This document shows positions 22,520 through 34,495 of a DNA stretch of 59,178 nucleotides, one piece after another. Where the stretch lies: positions 1-59,178 of the forward strand of contig JAEUBA010000128.1 of the NCBI GenBank assembly GCA_018257865.1, given 5' to 3'. The position numbers and the translations under genes were made by a program. Position 1 is the first letter of the stretch. Every line of letters begins with the position of its first letter. The notes under the pieces were generated by a model. It made no database searches and was not told the DNA's origin. It saw nothing but the letters and a program-made list of their open reading frames with translations. This DNA comes from Stereocaulon alpinum. Lineage: Eukaryota; Ascomycota; Lecanoromycetes; Lecanorales; Stereocaulaceae.

Positions 22520-25500
22520 TTAGGGATAGTATTGCGTTATTCCTTCAAGACTAAGGACAGATTTTAGACGGTTGGCTGCGTCTTTCTTTCCCTCTTGATG
22601 GAGTCCATTCAAAGCGTATTTAGCTAAAGCGCGTACTTCGTCCCTGTTCATTTTACCGTTGTATAGCAGCAGTGTCTTCAGGATTTGCATTTGGCCACTT
22701 GTTGCGGCAAACCAAAATGGTAAGGAATTACAAATTATGGCGCCGGAGTCCAGCAGTAGACGCAATGTTGCGTCATTGGCCCATCGCGCAGCGTAAGAAA
22801 GTGGTCCCGGGCGAGGGCTGTAATATACATTCACGTCAGCTCCATGATTGATCAGCCAGCGAACAACTGCATCATGGCCATGTTGTGCAGCCTCTTCCAT
22901 TTCTGTCATGTACCGTGCGTCAATGGAACGCTTGAGTGAAAGGCCATGCCGTTGAAGTACTTCTAGGACACCGATGTGACCATTCCTCGCTGCTAGGCAT
23001 GATGCTGTGGCCCCTGAATTGACTTCGAAGGTGGCCCTTGAATCGTCTATGAAGCAACGTGTTTTAAGCATCGCCGTTTTCGGGAAATCGCCACAATTTT
23101 CGAGTAAAGCATTAACAACGGCACTGTGTCCACCTTCGGCCGCCTTATGCAGCGGTGTATAATCATTTTGGTCCTTTTGAGTCTGGTCCGGAGTACTCAG
23201 TTCGTAGAGACTTCGAACGACTGCAGCGTGGCCATTCCCAGCTGCAAGACCAAGAGCTGTTGTTGTTTCCATAAGGTCCGGTTCATTTGACTCTTGGCCC
23301 TTCAATCCCCAACGGCTCTCTGCAATGGTTCTTGCCTTGAGCAATGTACGAACCACATTGTCATAGCCGTTAAACGCTGCCACCTCCAACGCATGCCATC
23401 CCGTAACTTTGTCTCTGTTGTAGACTTCGAAGCCTTTGTCGTATAAATAGTTGACCACAGTATCGTGGCCACTCTCAGCAGCCAGATACACGGATCGACC
23501 CAGATAGCTAGGTCGATGTTCGCGAACGGCCACTGAGTCGAGAAAATATTGCAGCAGGTGAAGGTGCCCAGATTTAGCAGCAGTCTCGACCGCCCTTCTT
23601 TCGGATATACCGTAGGTGATGTGCTCCATGAAGTACTTTACTACCTCGGTCTGACCGTGGCGGCAAGCGAGAAGAAACGTCTCGAAGCCTTCGTGCTCAT
23701 GATACTGTGCAAATAAAGACCGCAGCAGAATCATATTGCCTACCTGGGTAGCATAATTGAAAAGAGAAGTGTGTGGCAGCTGCGTGGTCTTCCGTTGGGC
23801 GGAAAACGCTGTCGCACAAGAGCTACACCCATAAGGCCCATAGTGTTCATTCTCACCCCAAGGCCGGAAATCGAAAGGTAACACCTTGTACATTGCTAAA
23901 TCTTGGGTCCTCTTTTCGAATCCCGTCGTTATAGAATGTCTCGTATGAGGTTCCTAGTAGCTGATGATATAGTCAAGCAACTTGTATTTCTCTCGGAGAT
24001 CTCCGGCGGTGTTTGTGCTCGGAGCACTGAGTACCGCCAAGTGTTCAGCATAATCAATCTCTGGCGCCTTCATCGCCGGCGTTCCACCCAGTAATCGATA
24101 GGGTATCTGCAACCAAAAGTTTTTAAGTCCCAGGATACCAGGTATACCTAGTGGGCCTTCTGATTCAAGTAGACCTCCACGCTCGAGCTTCGGTTTTGGC
24201 GGCAGCTTGGTAACCTGAGTCTCGAAATCCGAGAAGCATAAATAGGATACACAAAGGGTTCCAACCCAGGCGTCAGCTTCGTCAAGTCGAAAATGGAAGT
24301 AGTCGGCGCTTCCATCCGGCATGTCGGAAAGCAAATGTTGTTGAATTGTATGATGTGCAAAACGCACTGTTTTATCACGGGGATCCCGAACTACTAAGCC
24401 TTTGCAAGATCCAACAAGGAGATCTTCATCAGGGATCTTTGTGATGTCCAGTGATGCATCCGATGCTTCAAAGGCGACGGCCTCCTTGATCTCGTCGGCT
24501 CGCAAAGGTCTTTTTGCGCAAGCGATCCATTTGAATAGTTTCTGAATAAGGCTCGTCTTCAGTGAACCTTGGCTGATCTTTGACAACAGTCTCGTGTACG
24601 TATTGGTAAGTCCATCGGGAAGGCTTTCGAGAATTCGTCGAATCATTGCGTCGGAAAGAGCCTCGCAGAGCTCGTTGAGCTGAAAGTAGACCCACAAAAA
24701 CCTTATGAATTAGTACGGGCACATTGCTTGAAATTTTCTTTGAGACTACACTCACATTCCGTTTGCCTTCGAAGTCAGTTCGTTGATAATCTCTCGCTGC
24801 AAGCCCGGGTCGCGAAACTGCAAATCCCCACAATCGATTCTAGACTGCACAGATGTTGCTACGAAGGATTCAATATCGCCAGCCAGCGCTGAAGACGATG
24901 CATGGATGCGAGGATGACGGTGCAGAACGCGTAGCACTTCACTTTCTTCCACACATGTGACGAAAAGCTGAATGACGGTAGGTTTAGCAGCGACCAAGCC
25001 TTCCAAGACCCGCACGATCTCACGCCAAGCATCCTTCTCACATTCGTCTAGCCCATCTAAAACAATCACAACCCTTGATCGCAATGTGAACAGATTTTTT
25101 AGTATACTGACTAGCTCCGTTGTTGACGGCGAGCGGGTTCCGTGGGCATAGGCCTGCAAAATTTGCTCTTGTATTTTTTCGGGAACATCCTGGACGGCAT
25201 AGAGTTGTTTGAGGATAGTCCCCAAAAGGTTGATAGGTCGAAGTGTACCTTGATCAGCGTATTCGCAGTAGAAGTAGACTATGTCAACTGTCCCTGGACG
25301 TCCACTGATTGCCAGATCATCGATGATAGCCGACGCTAAGACACTTTTGCCACATCCTGGAATTCCATAGAGACAGAGAATGGCTGAATCCTGCTGTCCC
25401 TTCCACGCCACGTATGAATCATGCTCTAACAACCATTGACCGGTGCCTTCGTGGCGCAAATCTACCAATTGCCTGTGCTTAGCTTCATGGTCGATCGCCG

Positions 25501-26282
25501 GGAATAGTGCCATTATTCGGATACGATCGTGCAGACGCTTGTCCTTTGAGACTTGCATCTGATTGGCGAGCACTAGCGCTCTTGAATCAGCGGACTCAAT
25601 CATATGAGAGAGTCCGGCCTCTTTCTCAACATTCTTCTGGTGTAAGCGGAATGAGGCCATCTGCTGCTCGAATTGGCGCTCGAATGGCTTCCAAATCAAC
25701 TTGAAGGCGACTTTGAATGTCGTTTTTGAGGTTCGTTGACCTCGACGAAACACGTCTTTTGCGCTGGAACAAAATGCTATGACATCAATGTACGCAACTG
25801 AAAGGGCCTGAACGACGCGCTCGTGGTTGCGGAAAAGCCGCTCGAAGACTTTGAAGCGCGGTAGGACGTCACCAATCCTGGAGAACATGTCTACAATTTT
25901 GTCGAAATACTTGTTAAATTCACTCGCAAGCTACTATACTTTAGCAAGCTCACAAGCAACGCGTTAACGATGGAAAGTCACTCACATGCAGAACAACGCG
26001 GATGCTACCCCAAAGAGGGCTCAGGACTAGTGGATATGCATTGGAGTATACATCTAACGCACTGCCGTATTGTTCGATTGCAGAGACAAGAGGTTGAAGG
26101 TTCTCCACGACCTTACGGCCTCTGCTTTTAGTCTCGTGTTCCTTCTGAGCGGCGCTGGCATCGTAAAGTAGAGTCTCTGGAGACGCCTTATCGTATCTCT
26201 GCCTCTCGTCATCAGTGAGGTCTTCAACATAACGATCTCTCGCACGTCTCCAAGCATCCTGGGACGGTAGCGTGCAATCCAT
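22520..26282 (-). pseudogene. DUF7708-NACHT-ankyrin STAND protein interrupted by one in-frame TAG
   Basis: Exons 26282-25986, 25930-24756 and 24701-22520 join in frame over 1217 codons. The N-terminal part (DAWRRARDRYVEDL ... IGDVLPRFKVFERLF) is the DUF7708-type helical domain. The NACHT NTPase has Walker A GIPGCGKS and Walker B VVIVLDGLDEC. A winged-helix-like region (LFKWIACAKRPLRADEI) follows, then LPFDFRPWG and at least eight ankyrin-like repeats (for example DYTPLHKAAEGGHSAVVNALL). Such NLR-like proteins are candidates for non-self recognition and cell death in fungi. Codon 740, TAG at 23956-23954, interrupts the frame where related proteins typically have Trp; frame and similarity continue unbroken on both sides. 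The change is a single G-to-A, so a recent null allele, a RIP hit, readthrough, or a sequence error are all possible. An ATG at 23893 could start the ankyrin part alone. Confidence 0.8.
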
Positions 26283-27704
26283 GGCGTGAGTAATGATAAG
26301 CTGTGGTGCCTAAAGCTAGCCGAATTCTTCGGACTACTACGACAGTTGCTGCTGGGATACGACTGTGATATGTCCTGATAGCTCTAAAATATGAGCAAGA
26401 GCGTATTGGGGAGGAGAGCCTATCTTGATGTCTGGCGTACGAATGCGACCGAACGATGTGGATAGCCATAAAGCAGATAATTCGCACAAGCAAACGCTAC
26501 GCCTTCACATCATCTCCGTAGATGTAAATAGTAAGCAGAGGGGTTGTCGATCTTCAATATGCCGCTAGTCCATATGTTAATGTTGTTCGTCGATGGAAAG
26601 CAGAGCTCGCCAGGGCTCAGTCAGCCGGAGATTCAGCCGCACAAGGCTGTTAGCTCCTGTCAGAATAGCCGCCTTCTCAAAATGCCGGAGATGCAACCTT
26701 CTCAGCCTCTTATGCAAACGTTCGCGGGATCATGGAACCAGTTCATTGCATGTTTCGGAGGCGAGTGTGTCATTGCGTTCAGTATCTGAAATGTTGCCCA
26801 ACGCCATCCATACCCTTGCAATACACATTGAGCATAGACTGTACCACCCCAACTGGCTCCTGTGACTGCTTCTATGTGCTATGCATCAACCATAACGTTG
26901 GCCCCATTTGACCTTAACCTTCGTATCTATTTCATCGATACGAAGAGACAGCGACAAAGCAATCACTACTGGGCCCACAACCAATGAGACGGGTTAACGC
27001 TGAGCTTCAAGTCGAATCTAAGCCCCCTGATCAATAGCCATTTCCAGCTTCAGTGGCACGTCCCACTACCGGCAAAAAGAGCATCTCAGAAGTCACTTTC
27101 GCAAATTGGACAGCGGATGAAGTGGAGGATGCAGACGATGAGGGGACCAACTGTAAGATATCTAGCTTGAAGACTCTAGATATTGCGTGTAGCTTTTACG
27201 TCAAACGCTATGGATAGCCCGCTGACCAGCTTGAAGAACAGCACATAGGCGACACTTTCAGCCCATTTCATATTATAGCAGAGGACTTATCGCTGCAGAG
27301 CAGGAAATTCACCGCCTTGATAGCGATCCAGTGAGCAATCATCCCTGTTATTGGCGTCAGACTTATGACCGTAACAAGATTGGCATGCCGGCTTACATGT
27401 CAGAAGTGCTATGAGAGCTTAGAGTTACGTTTTTTTACCCCGGTAAGCGTCCTTAATACAGTCCGAAATTCTCAAATATATTAGTTACTCGGGTAAAGAA
27501 TGGATAACACTCGCCCCTCTGCGCTGTGCGGACCTCTAAGATCACGTACGTCTTCCTTCCTGGTCAATGGCACTAACAAAAGTCTTCGTTTGCCTTGTAT
27601 GTTGTCTTTCTAGTACTGCTGCATGACAGACTCAGACCACTCTCTGACATACGATGAAAAATCCCGACTGACGAAAGCCGGTCTTCAATAGAGGTGAGGA
27701 CCCA
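26283..27704. other. 1.4-kb intergenic region, nothing recognised
   Basis: Shared flank of two minus-strand genes. The small frames near 26544-26865 show no motif or splice support. Confidence 0.5.
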
Positions 27705-28247
27705 TCAACTCGGGAGCAAACTCTCGACCCAGGAGTTTACGTCATTTAATTGTAAAGTCACATTCCCGTAGTGGTTCGACTCTTTTCTCGGTTTCAGAGT
27801 GCCTTGCAGAGCGATAGTCAATCCATTACCAGCGCCCCCCAAAGCACCTCCGCCCCAATTCCATTGCTCTGGTTGGTTGTTCAAGAGACATTGACCCACA
27901 ACAGAGAGCATAACTCGGACTACCTCATCCCATGAAGAGGTCACGGGAGCTGAAGTGCTCGGACCAGGAACCACAAGAGCTATGCATGTTCCAAAACTGT
28001 GGCCAAAGGGCATTTTCACATCAAGTAAAGAGGTCGGTGCCGTAGTGAAACGAATAGTATCTGAGCGGACAAGGGCGGTGGAGAGGATATATGTGATAGC
28101 GCTCATGCAGTCCAAAGGTCGGGGGTTATTGCGAACGAGTGGTTGTGGAGGTGCGCACCTTGTGGTCGCTAATCTTATTGCCGAAGTCGTTGCGCTTACT
28201 AGCGGATTGGAAGAAGCGAACAGCAGGAGATAGCGGAATAGAACCAT
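27705..28247 (-). CDS. Small secreted protein, unknown function
   Basis: 180 residues in one exon. The first 18-23 residues form a hydrophobic signal peptide (MVLFRYLLLFASSNPLVSA). The mature region has four cysteines (TTRCAPP, PLDCMSA, FGTCIAL, GQCLLN) and the pattern RPLDC-x-AI, F-x-TCIALV, SSWDEVV and GG-x-LGG-x-GNGLTIALQG. This resembles a recurring family of small secreted fungal proteins without known activity. It could act extracellularly as an effector-like or cell-wall protein; this is inference. It lies between the NACHT-ankyrin locus and the methyltransferase, each with its own promoter-sized gap. Confidence 0.6.
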   Translation of the reverse strand: MVLFRYLLLFASSNPLVSATTSAIRLATTRCAPPQPLVRNNPRPLDCMSAITYILSTALVRSDTIRFTTAPTSLLDVKMPFGHSFGTCIALVVPGPSTSAPVTSSWDEVVRVMLSVVGQCLLNNQPEQWNWGGGALGGAGNGLTIALQGTLKPRKESNHYGNVTLQLNDVNSWVESLLPS

Positions 28248-29077
28248 GGCGAGCTAAAAGACCTGTAAGGCTAATGGTCTGCGTAGTCATGACACGTGGT
28301 TGTCAAGCTGAACAGATGGTATCTCGGGATCGCTGGAGCTGGGTGTATCCAGCGAATGGCTGCTCTTCTCATCTATATACTACTGGCGACTTCTTAAACA
28401 TCGTCGCGTGACTTGCTACTGTAAAGAGCGGTAAGGATGTTAAATAGGAAATGTGGGGGTCGCGCCTAACACGCAACTAGCGTGAAACGTATTGACCTGA
28501 TAAGCTGGTAACAGCCCGCACTTATGTTTCGGTATTCTAGCGAGTACTATAATTATATCTCTGGTAACATCTCCATTGGTACGGTTTTAAAGAAAGAGCG
28601 ACCCGAGATCCACTCAATCGCTAGTATTGACGATATGGGCTTGAATGTAGAACCTTACAAGTAGTTCAAAGCTGCGCTTCTTGCTAGCTATGGTACGTAT
28701 ATAGCCAATTTCGACGAATTAGAAGAAGATAACTCGGTACTTAGTTGTCCTCATTTATGTATATCCTCCGCCGGTTCATTGGCAATGAGAATATGTTCTC
28801 GGAGAGGGTATGGATCAGGGGAAGGCTATAGGTAGGGTGGGGTATAGGTAAGAGGCTTAGAGTTGAATTAGACGCTAAGGCTTGGATTGAAAGCCTAAGC
28901 TTGAATAGAGACACAAATTCTTGAAACGGCTTATCAAATAGATAATTAAGAGCTTTGTCCTACTTCCTTACAGTGTGTGGCCAGCCAGATCAACATCCTT
29001 CTTAAAGAAAATATTTGATTATATCCACTGGAAACATTGCGTCTAATAAACGCAAAAGTATTTATCGTCTTTCAATT
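28248..29077. other. Intergenic, partly AT-rich
   Basis: About 830 bases. From 28540 onward short coherent peptides can be read on the plus strand (for example a frame with LDAKAWIESL near 28875), broken by stops. They may be remains of an old transposon or gene, but I could not assign a family. Confidence 0.4.
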
Positions 29078-29872
29078 CTATTTCGCGACTGTTAATATCC
29101 CATAATTCGGCACCTTTTGATAACTCTCCAATTCTCTCAAGCTACTTCCCCCAGGACCCTCGCCCCTAAGATACCTCTCAGGTACACTAGTGATGCCCCA
29201 TTTAAGCTCCCCTCTTAGTCCGGCCTCCCTTGCCGCAGACTCATAGACATCCTTTCTTAAATGGTAGCAATCAAAATCCACCGCCCCAGCCTTTGTATCA
29301 CCATGCATATGAAAATACACTCCCTCCTCAACATCCTTCGCCACATAACCGACGAGGAGTCCTGAATCCTCTGGCGGCGGACGAAGCTTATACTCGGCTT
29401 CAATCGACCCTGCGGGATCCTGAGTCGGTGGAACAGTAATACCGACAAAGCGCCCCCCACCCTTAAGATTGATGGCAATATTCCTAAACATGTCCACCAA
29501 AGCCGCACGGTCGGGCGCATAGTTCAGCAGCCATGCTCCAAAGACGATGTCAAAGGGTTCGTCCTCGTACGAAGTCGCTTTCGAGCAGTCTGCGAGTTTG
29601 AAATCGACAGTCCCAGTCATCATATCTGAAGGGGCTCGTCGTTTCGCTTCCTCGATCATAACGGGCGAAATGTCCACGCCCGTCACGGAGCGGGCGCCCC
29701 ATTTGAGGAAATGATAGGTGTAAAAGCCTGAGCCGCAGGCGAGCTCAAGCACACGGGCGTTTTTGATGTAGGGTGCTACTGTAGTTTCTACGTTTTCCCG
29801 CTCGATCATGGCAATGGAGCATTCACGGCAAGCGTCGTAGGGGCCTTGGATATTATCGTACTGGGTTGACAT
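29078..29872 (-). CDS. Class I SAM-dependent methyltransferase
   Basis: A single exon of 264 residues. Motif I is VLELACGSGFYT (residues 41-52), followed by the acidic end of strand 2 in TGVDISP and by FDIVFGAWLLNYA as motif II/III. This is a Rossmann-fold methyltransferase of the small-molecule type often labelled ToxA-like in fungi. The substrate-binding C-terminal half (YVAKDVEEGVYFHMHG) gives no clear substrate. It is cytosolic, with no signal peptide. The gene is complete, and the next upstream gene on the same strand is an NCS1-type permease about 550 bases away; co-function is possible but not shown. Confidence 0.85.
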   Translation of the reverse strand: MSTQYDNIQGPYDACRECSIAMIERENVETTVAPYIKNARVLELACGSGFYTYHFLKWGARSVTGVDISPVMIEEAKRRAPSDMMTGTVDFKLADCSKATSYEDEPFDIVFGAWLLNYAPDRAALVDMFRNIAINLKGGGRFVGITVPPTQDPAGSIEAEYKLRPPPEDSGLLVGYVAKDVEEGVYFHMHGDTKAGAVDFDCYHLRKDVYESAAREAGLRGELKWGITSVPERYLRGEGPGGSSLRELESYQKVPNYGILTVAK

Positions 29873-30426
29873 TGTTGCTAGAAAACGGTGTATGATGAGA
29901 CTGTCAGGATTACTACTTTCTGTAATCGTGGGAGATCAAATGTTGACTGGTAGTCCAGAAATGGAAAATGCTAGAATGCAAGTATCAGAGGAAAGTGCCT
30001 TGTTGACTGAATGCCTGTAGTGCGTATCTGGTGGTTGTGTCAATGGACGTGTCCTCACCGAATGGACGGTCCCAGAAACAAGGTCGAGAATATTGGAGGT
30101 AGAGAAGATCAAATCATTGTCCGATAGCGGGATTAGGGGGATATTCTTCGGTTAAACAATAATTAGCGCCGCCCAAAACCTTACTCACGGGCGGTATTAG
30201 TACTGTAGTAGCATGCGAGGGAGCGCAACGTTAAGGCAACTACCTTCCGACAGTCGGAGCGAACGCAATTCCCGTCTCGATCTATTTATTTTTCCAAACG
30301 CAGTCCATGTCTATGAATAATTATAGACCATTTTTACAATATGTCCAGATAGACGAAATCCAATTACTTTTTTGTGCCTGGAGCAAGATAGGAATGCTCA
30401 AACACCTCCTCAGGCCCCGTCTACCC
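29873..30426. other. Intergenic between methyltransferase and permease
   Basis: 554 bases holding the methyltransferase promoter and the permease 3' flank. No open frame is supported. Confidence 0.6.
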
Positions 30427-32223
30427 CTATCTGCCAAACTGCTTCAGTTCGAGCCATCTCAGACTTGGGTAAACTACCCCGGTAAAACCAATAGACATCC
30501 AAGCGCCAATTTCGCCTCCATAACCCCCAACCAGAGATGCAAGTGGCCCATGATACCAAACCTGGTCCATGCCAATGATAGCGCCCGCCCAACCGACGAG
30601 CCAAGCAAACAACGCTGCGGCACCAATAGGTAATTGTTTCTTGTCCTCCCATGCGGCCCAATTGAATGGCGTACCTCGTAGTCTATGGAAAAGGACGTGT
30701 TCTTCTATGGCAATGGTAAGCCAGGGACAGACCCAGTAGCTCATGATTGGAAGGAAGTTCTGAAAGATGCTAAACAGATTATTACGTCCTGCGACAGAGC
30801 AGACGAGCTCAATGACCGTAATAACAACGCACCAAAACCAACGAGGAGTCGCCTTTGCGTAGCGGCCAAGTGCTTGAATACTCAACGCGGCAGCATAGGT
30901 ACACGGCGCATTATTGGTGACAGAGCCAAGAGCGAGGATGACGACGCAGAATCTACCGAAGCCGCCAAGTCCATCGTAGGCCTGAAGAAGGAGTGCGCCG
31001 GATGAAATGCCATAAGCATCGGTCCAAGATTGCTTAGTGGCCACGCCAGTCGCGATGCCCACTCCAATGATATTGCAGACGATCAAAGCGAGCCATGTGC
31101 CAGACCAGGTAGTCAAAAAACTGATCCATTTAGGAGTCTTTGTAGGGTAATAGACGTAGAAATCTGCACCCATGGCTGCAAAGCCCATAACGCTGGCAAA
31201 CTGCAGGGCAAAGAATGAGCACCGATTTGCGGTTATGGTACCCGCGGAGCCGATAGAGGCTGCGGACTTGTCCCAATCTTTGGCAGACTGACCAATGAGA
31301 ACAAGCATAGCAAAGAGTTGTGGGAGGAAGGCGTATCTAGGGTTTAGTGAGCCCGACGAACTTGGGTTCTTTGGAATAGTATTGGACACGCGCGCGTACC
31401 TTTCAACTGTGTAAACGATGGCGATACCAAAAGTAGCAATCAAACCAATGCAGATGGCAGCAATGACACAACCAACAGCGTTAGTCAAGCCTTTACCGTT
31501 GATAGCCGAGAACATCTGACCAGCGATGATGGAGCCAATAATTCCCCACCCAATCTGCATAATCAAATTGAGGATACAGGCAATCTTTGAAGGCCAGTAG
31601 CCCATGAAATAACGCCCGATGATCTAAAGGAAGAGCAGTGTGAGTTAGCCAAGTGTTTCAAGTAATCATTGCACTACCTGAAGGACATAGAATGTTTGCA
31701 TGAGAAAACTCATATACGCAAAACGTACCATGGTCCGATTTCCACTTTCTGGGCCAAAGGTGGATGTATAGGCTGGTGCACAAGCAGAAAGCCCGGTGGC
31801 AAAGATGACTATGCATATGCTGTCCACCCAGCCAAGCTGAAAAACGAGGGGCCCAAGAAGGCCTGTAATAATACTGTTGGCGCACAAATTGATGCTGAAC
31901 CACAATATGGCCATTTCTATATAGGCTCTAATACCACCATTATGCTTTTCCTCGGGCAAGACACGCGTTATCCCACGAGCTTCAAGCCCAGCAAGGCCTT
32001 CGACCTTGGCATTCCATCGGGCGAGCTTGCCTTTGAGGAATTGCGGAGTAGGAGGGATATCATGTTCCTTGGAGTGATGGAAGGAGGACGAAGAATTTGG
32101 CGCACCAACATCGCTACCGTTGGTAGAATTGAAATTGATTTCGGTCGAAGTCTTCAACTCGCCACGTCTCTCAGGATCATTTTCGGGGATCTGGTGGGCA
32201 CCTGGATGCTCGAGGAGAATCAT
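30427..32223 (-). CDS. NCS1 purine-cytosine-type permease (FCY2-like)
   Basis: Exons 32223-31729, 31623-31400 and 31336-30427 give 542 residues. The two introns (105 nt phase 0; 63 nt phase 2) restore the family sequences NRTMIIGRYFMGYWPSK and VERYAFLPQLF. FGPESGNRTM, ADFYVYYP, YDGLGGFGRFCVV and EEHVLFHR are typical of the fungal NCS1 branch that imports purines, cytosine or related bases with protons at the plasma membrane. About 12 hydrophobic helices are visible after a polar 90-residue N-terminus. The frame through the second intron is open, so an uncorrected model would carry 21 extra residues (VSNTIPKNP region). Confidence 0.9.
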
Positions 32224-32776
32224 AATTGCTATGAATAGGTTTTCTGCTCAAGAAAATGAGAAGTCAATGTTATGAGGAGGAAGATGGACTTGAAGTTCAC
32301 CTCGTCCATAGTCTAGAAATATGGAACTGGGGAAGAGAGAAACAAAGTGTAAGCCCTAGACCCTTCCTTGCGTGCTACTGTAATCTGTAGTCCAAGATGA
32401 GCGGTGTAAGGTAGGCATTAACACTACCCTTATACTAGAGCCAATAGTTGCTGAGTTAAAGCAGGAACCAATTCTAATGAAGCCTAGAGAGTTAATCCCT
32501 GCAGGACTCCCGCATACTATCACCTGCCCCATACACCTTAACTTAAAGATCATCTGGACCTTATCTTAAGATATTCCAAATAGTCCTATATTATTTGACA
32601 AATTACCGTTTAATTATATCGATAATACTGTAAGAACTAGATCGCTTCCATACTCCAGGTACCAAAAATAGCAAGTGAGACCTCACTTTCTCATGCAAGT
32701 GCCCTGGTGTCCGATGTAGCATATCATGTTGTCTACACATATCAGAGCCCGAAGACAGCTCTTCAACTGACCTGCC
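32224..32776. other. Intergenic, nothing recognised
   Basis: Promoter region of the permease gene and AT-richer DNA near 32340-32640 with many TAA/TAG triplets, possibly an old RIP-affected repeat. No family could be read. Confidence 0.4.
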
Positions 32777-33310
32777 CTACTCATTCCTTGCGCTTTTGTG
32801 TTTGTTGAGCCCGGTATTTCTTCTACTGAGCCTCTGCCTGGCGGGAATGGAGCTTGGAGTGCCTTCCTTGGATGAGATGTCTGTGTTCTTACTAGTCCAT
32901 ATATATATCGTACATATTCCCGTCACCGTTCTCGAGGAAGTGCAGGCAAAGCATCGATTGAAGATGCTGTGACGGCAACACGGGCAGGTGATGAAGTTGT
33001 CGTATGGGATGTACTGTCCTTTTTTCTGGCTATCGAAACGGTACCAGTTGTAGAACAGTCTCTGGGAAGCCATGGGCGATTGCAAGATGTCTGAACGAAT
33101 GCGCAGAGCATCAGAGATGAAGCTGATGCATTTGATGTGGACGTGGACAGAAGTTTCTTTGAGGCGCCAGCTGTGCGAGTGTCTGAGCTCGTAGTTGGCA
33201 CCCACTAGGCGGTAACGGGACTTGACGTGCCTTTTTTTGAATAAGATGCAGGTGTTCTCACTGGTACTAGACTTGTCGATCGGGCTAAAGCTCACGCCTC
33301 TGGAAGGCAC
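32777..33310 (-). CDS. Uncertain hypothetical protein with Cys-rich motif
   Basis: A 177-residue frame. The middle part (YELRHSHSWRLKETSVHVHI ... LFYNWYRFDSQKKGQYIPYDNF) looks protein-like, and CPCCRHSIFNRCFAC has the spacing of a small zinc-binding motif. No family is recognised, no splice sites are needed, and the C-terminus is low in information. Alternate frames are also open here, so it may be spurious or a fragment. Confidence 0.35.
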   Translation of the reverse strand: MPSRGVSFSPIDKSSTSENTCILFKKRHVKSRYRLVGANYELRHSHSWRLKETSVHVHIKCISFISDALRIRSDILQSPMASQRLFYNWYRFDSQKKGQYIPYDNFITCPCCRHSIFNRCFACTSSRTVTGICTIYIWTSKNTDISSKEGTPSSIPARQRLSRRNTGLNKHKSARNE

Positions 33311-34495
33311 CGGTTGTCAAGATCGTACCAAAGTCCAACAGGGGCTGTTGAGCCGTCTCTTTCGCGGTGACAACACTTTAGAGATCCGATGTGTCTTCAC
33401 GCGCTCGTGCCTAGCGTTCATAGTCTGTCGCTGCATAATCGACATAGTGAGAAGGATGATGATGTAGGCAAGGTGGATGGTAGTCTCGATTTGCAGGGGA
33501 CGTGATCGAAGATAGGAGGGAGTACGAGGCGAGAGGCAAGGATAAAGGGTATAGAGGGAAGTAGTAGGTAGTTTCTGGAGTGATAGAAGTTAGCTAGAGA
33601 AGTTAGAGGGAGTAGGTGTGTATACTCTACCTAACCTAGGACTGGCCCTGATCCTAGTCTATAGACATGCTTTTAGTTTGCGCCTCCGGTAGCGCCTGTT
33701 CTTTGCAAATGCATCTCACCTCGAATAACACAGCGAGTATAAGTCCATCTCGATTCCTAGATTTAGTATGTGGATATGTGGATATGGGCCGGATGTAAGA
33801 TGGCTCAGGTATGTTATCGAGTTGATTGAGTCGGTAAAGCTTCCTCAGTCTCTCAGCGATTAGATTCGATAGATTAGATAATGGAGATAAGATAATCTCG
33901 GCGAAACGTCAGCAACATCATCGAACTAGTGACTTCGATTATCACCATGACAACAACGCGACTTAGAGCCAATCATAATTCAACAATTCGCAAAGGAAAG
34001 GCCCCGATGGCAACAGTATCAGAAGGATAATTATACTCACTGCCTCAACTTCCTCGACTCCCTCACTCTAAATCTCAATTCACTGCCACTGCCACTCGTG
34101 CGCACATCGAAATCGCATGTCCCCGATAGCGCTAGTCATGCAGCGCTCCAGCCCCTCCTCTGAACACACTTCTCACCATCAAACTGCTGAATACCCCCAG
34201 ACATTGCCCTCCTCCCTTATATCCTCCCAACTTACCTCAATCTTCTACTCAGACCACTATCCGACAAAGTCTCACTCAGAACCCCAATTCCGACCCCCCC
34301 AACGCAAAGGCTTTATTATCCACCTACACCCCACCCCACCAGTCGAGCGACTTCTCGCAACACCAGCGTGCTCCTACTTAAAGCTCGATTTCCGACTCTT
34401 GCCTATACAAGCAGCCCTCCCACCTCATACTTAAACCTCCCGGCAGCCCCTCATGACTCCAGCCTTCCTCCAATCCTATATCCTACTGCGACCTC
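33311..34495. other. 1.2-kb region without a supported gene
   Basis: It contains purine-rich runs near 33470-33610 and Pro/Ser-rich open frames at 34117-34434. The latter precede the DUF7924 relic but share no recognisable domain with it; they could be its eroded 5' part. Confidence 0.4.

Noticed and set aside
28540..28960. Possible hAT-type transposase relic
   Set aside because: A few suggestive residues but no hAT dimerisation signature or terminal repeats; reported only as undefined intergenic DNA.
17221..30174. 15-bp identity TAATTAGCGCCGCCC at 17221-17235 and 30160-30174
   Set aside because: A pair of 15-mers of this kind is expected about once by chance in a window this long, and the flanks do not align.
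32923..33201. Ser/Thr-rich minus-strand frame inside the hypothetical 32777-33310 frame
   Set aside because: Low-complexity shadow of the overlapping frame, with no motif and no independent support.
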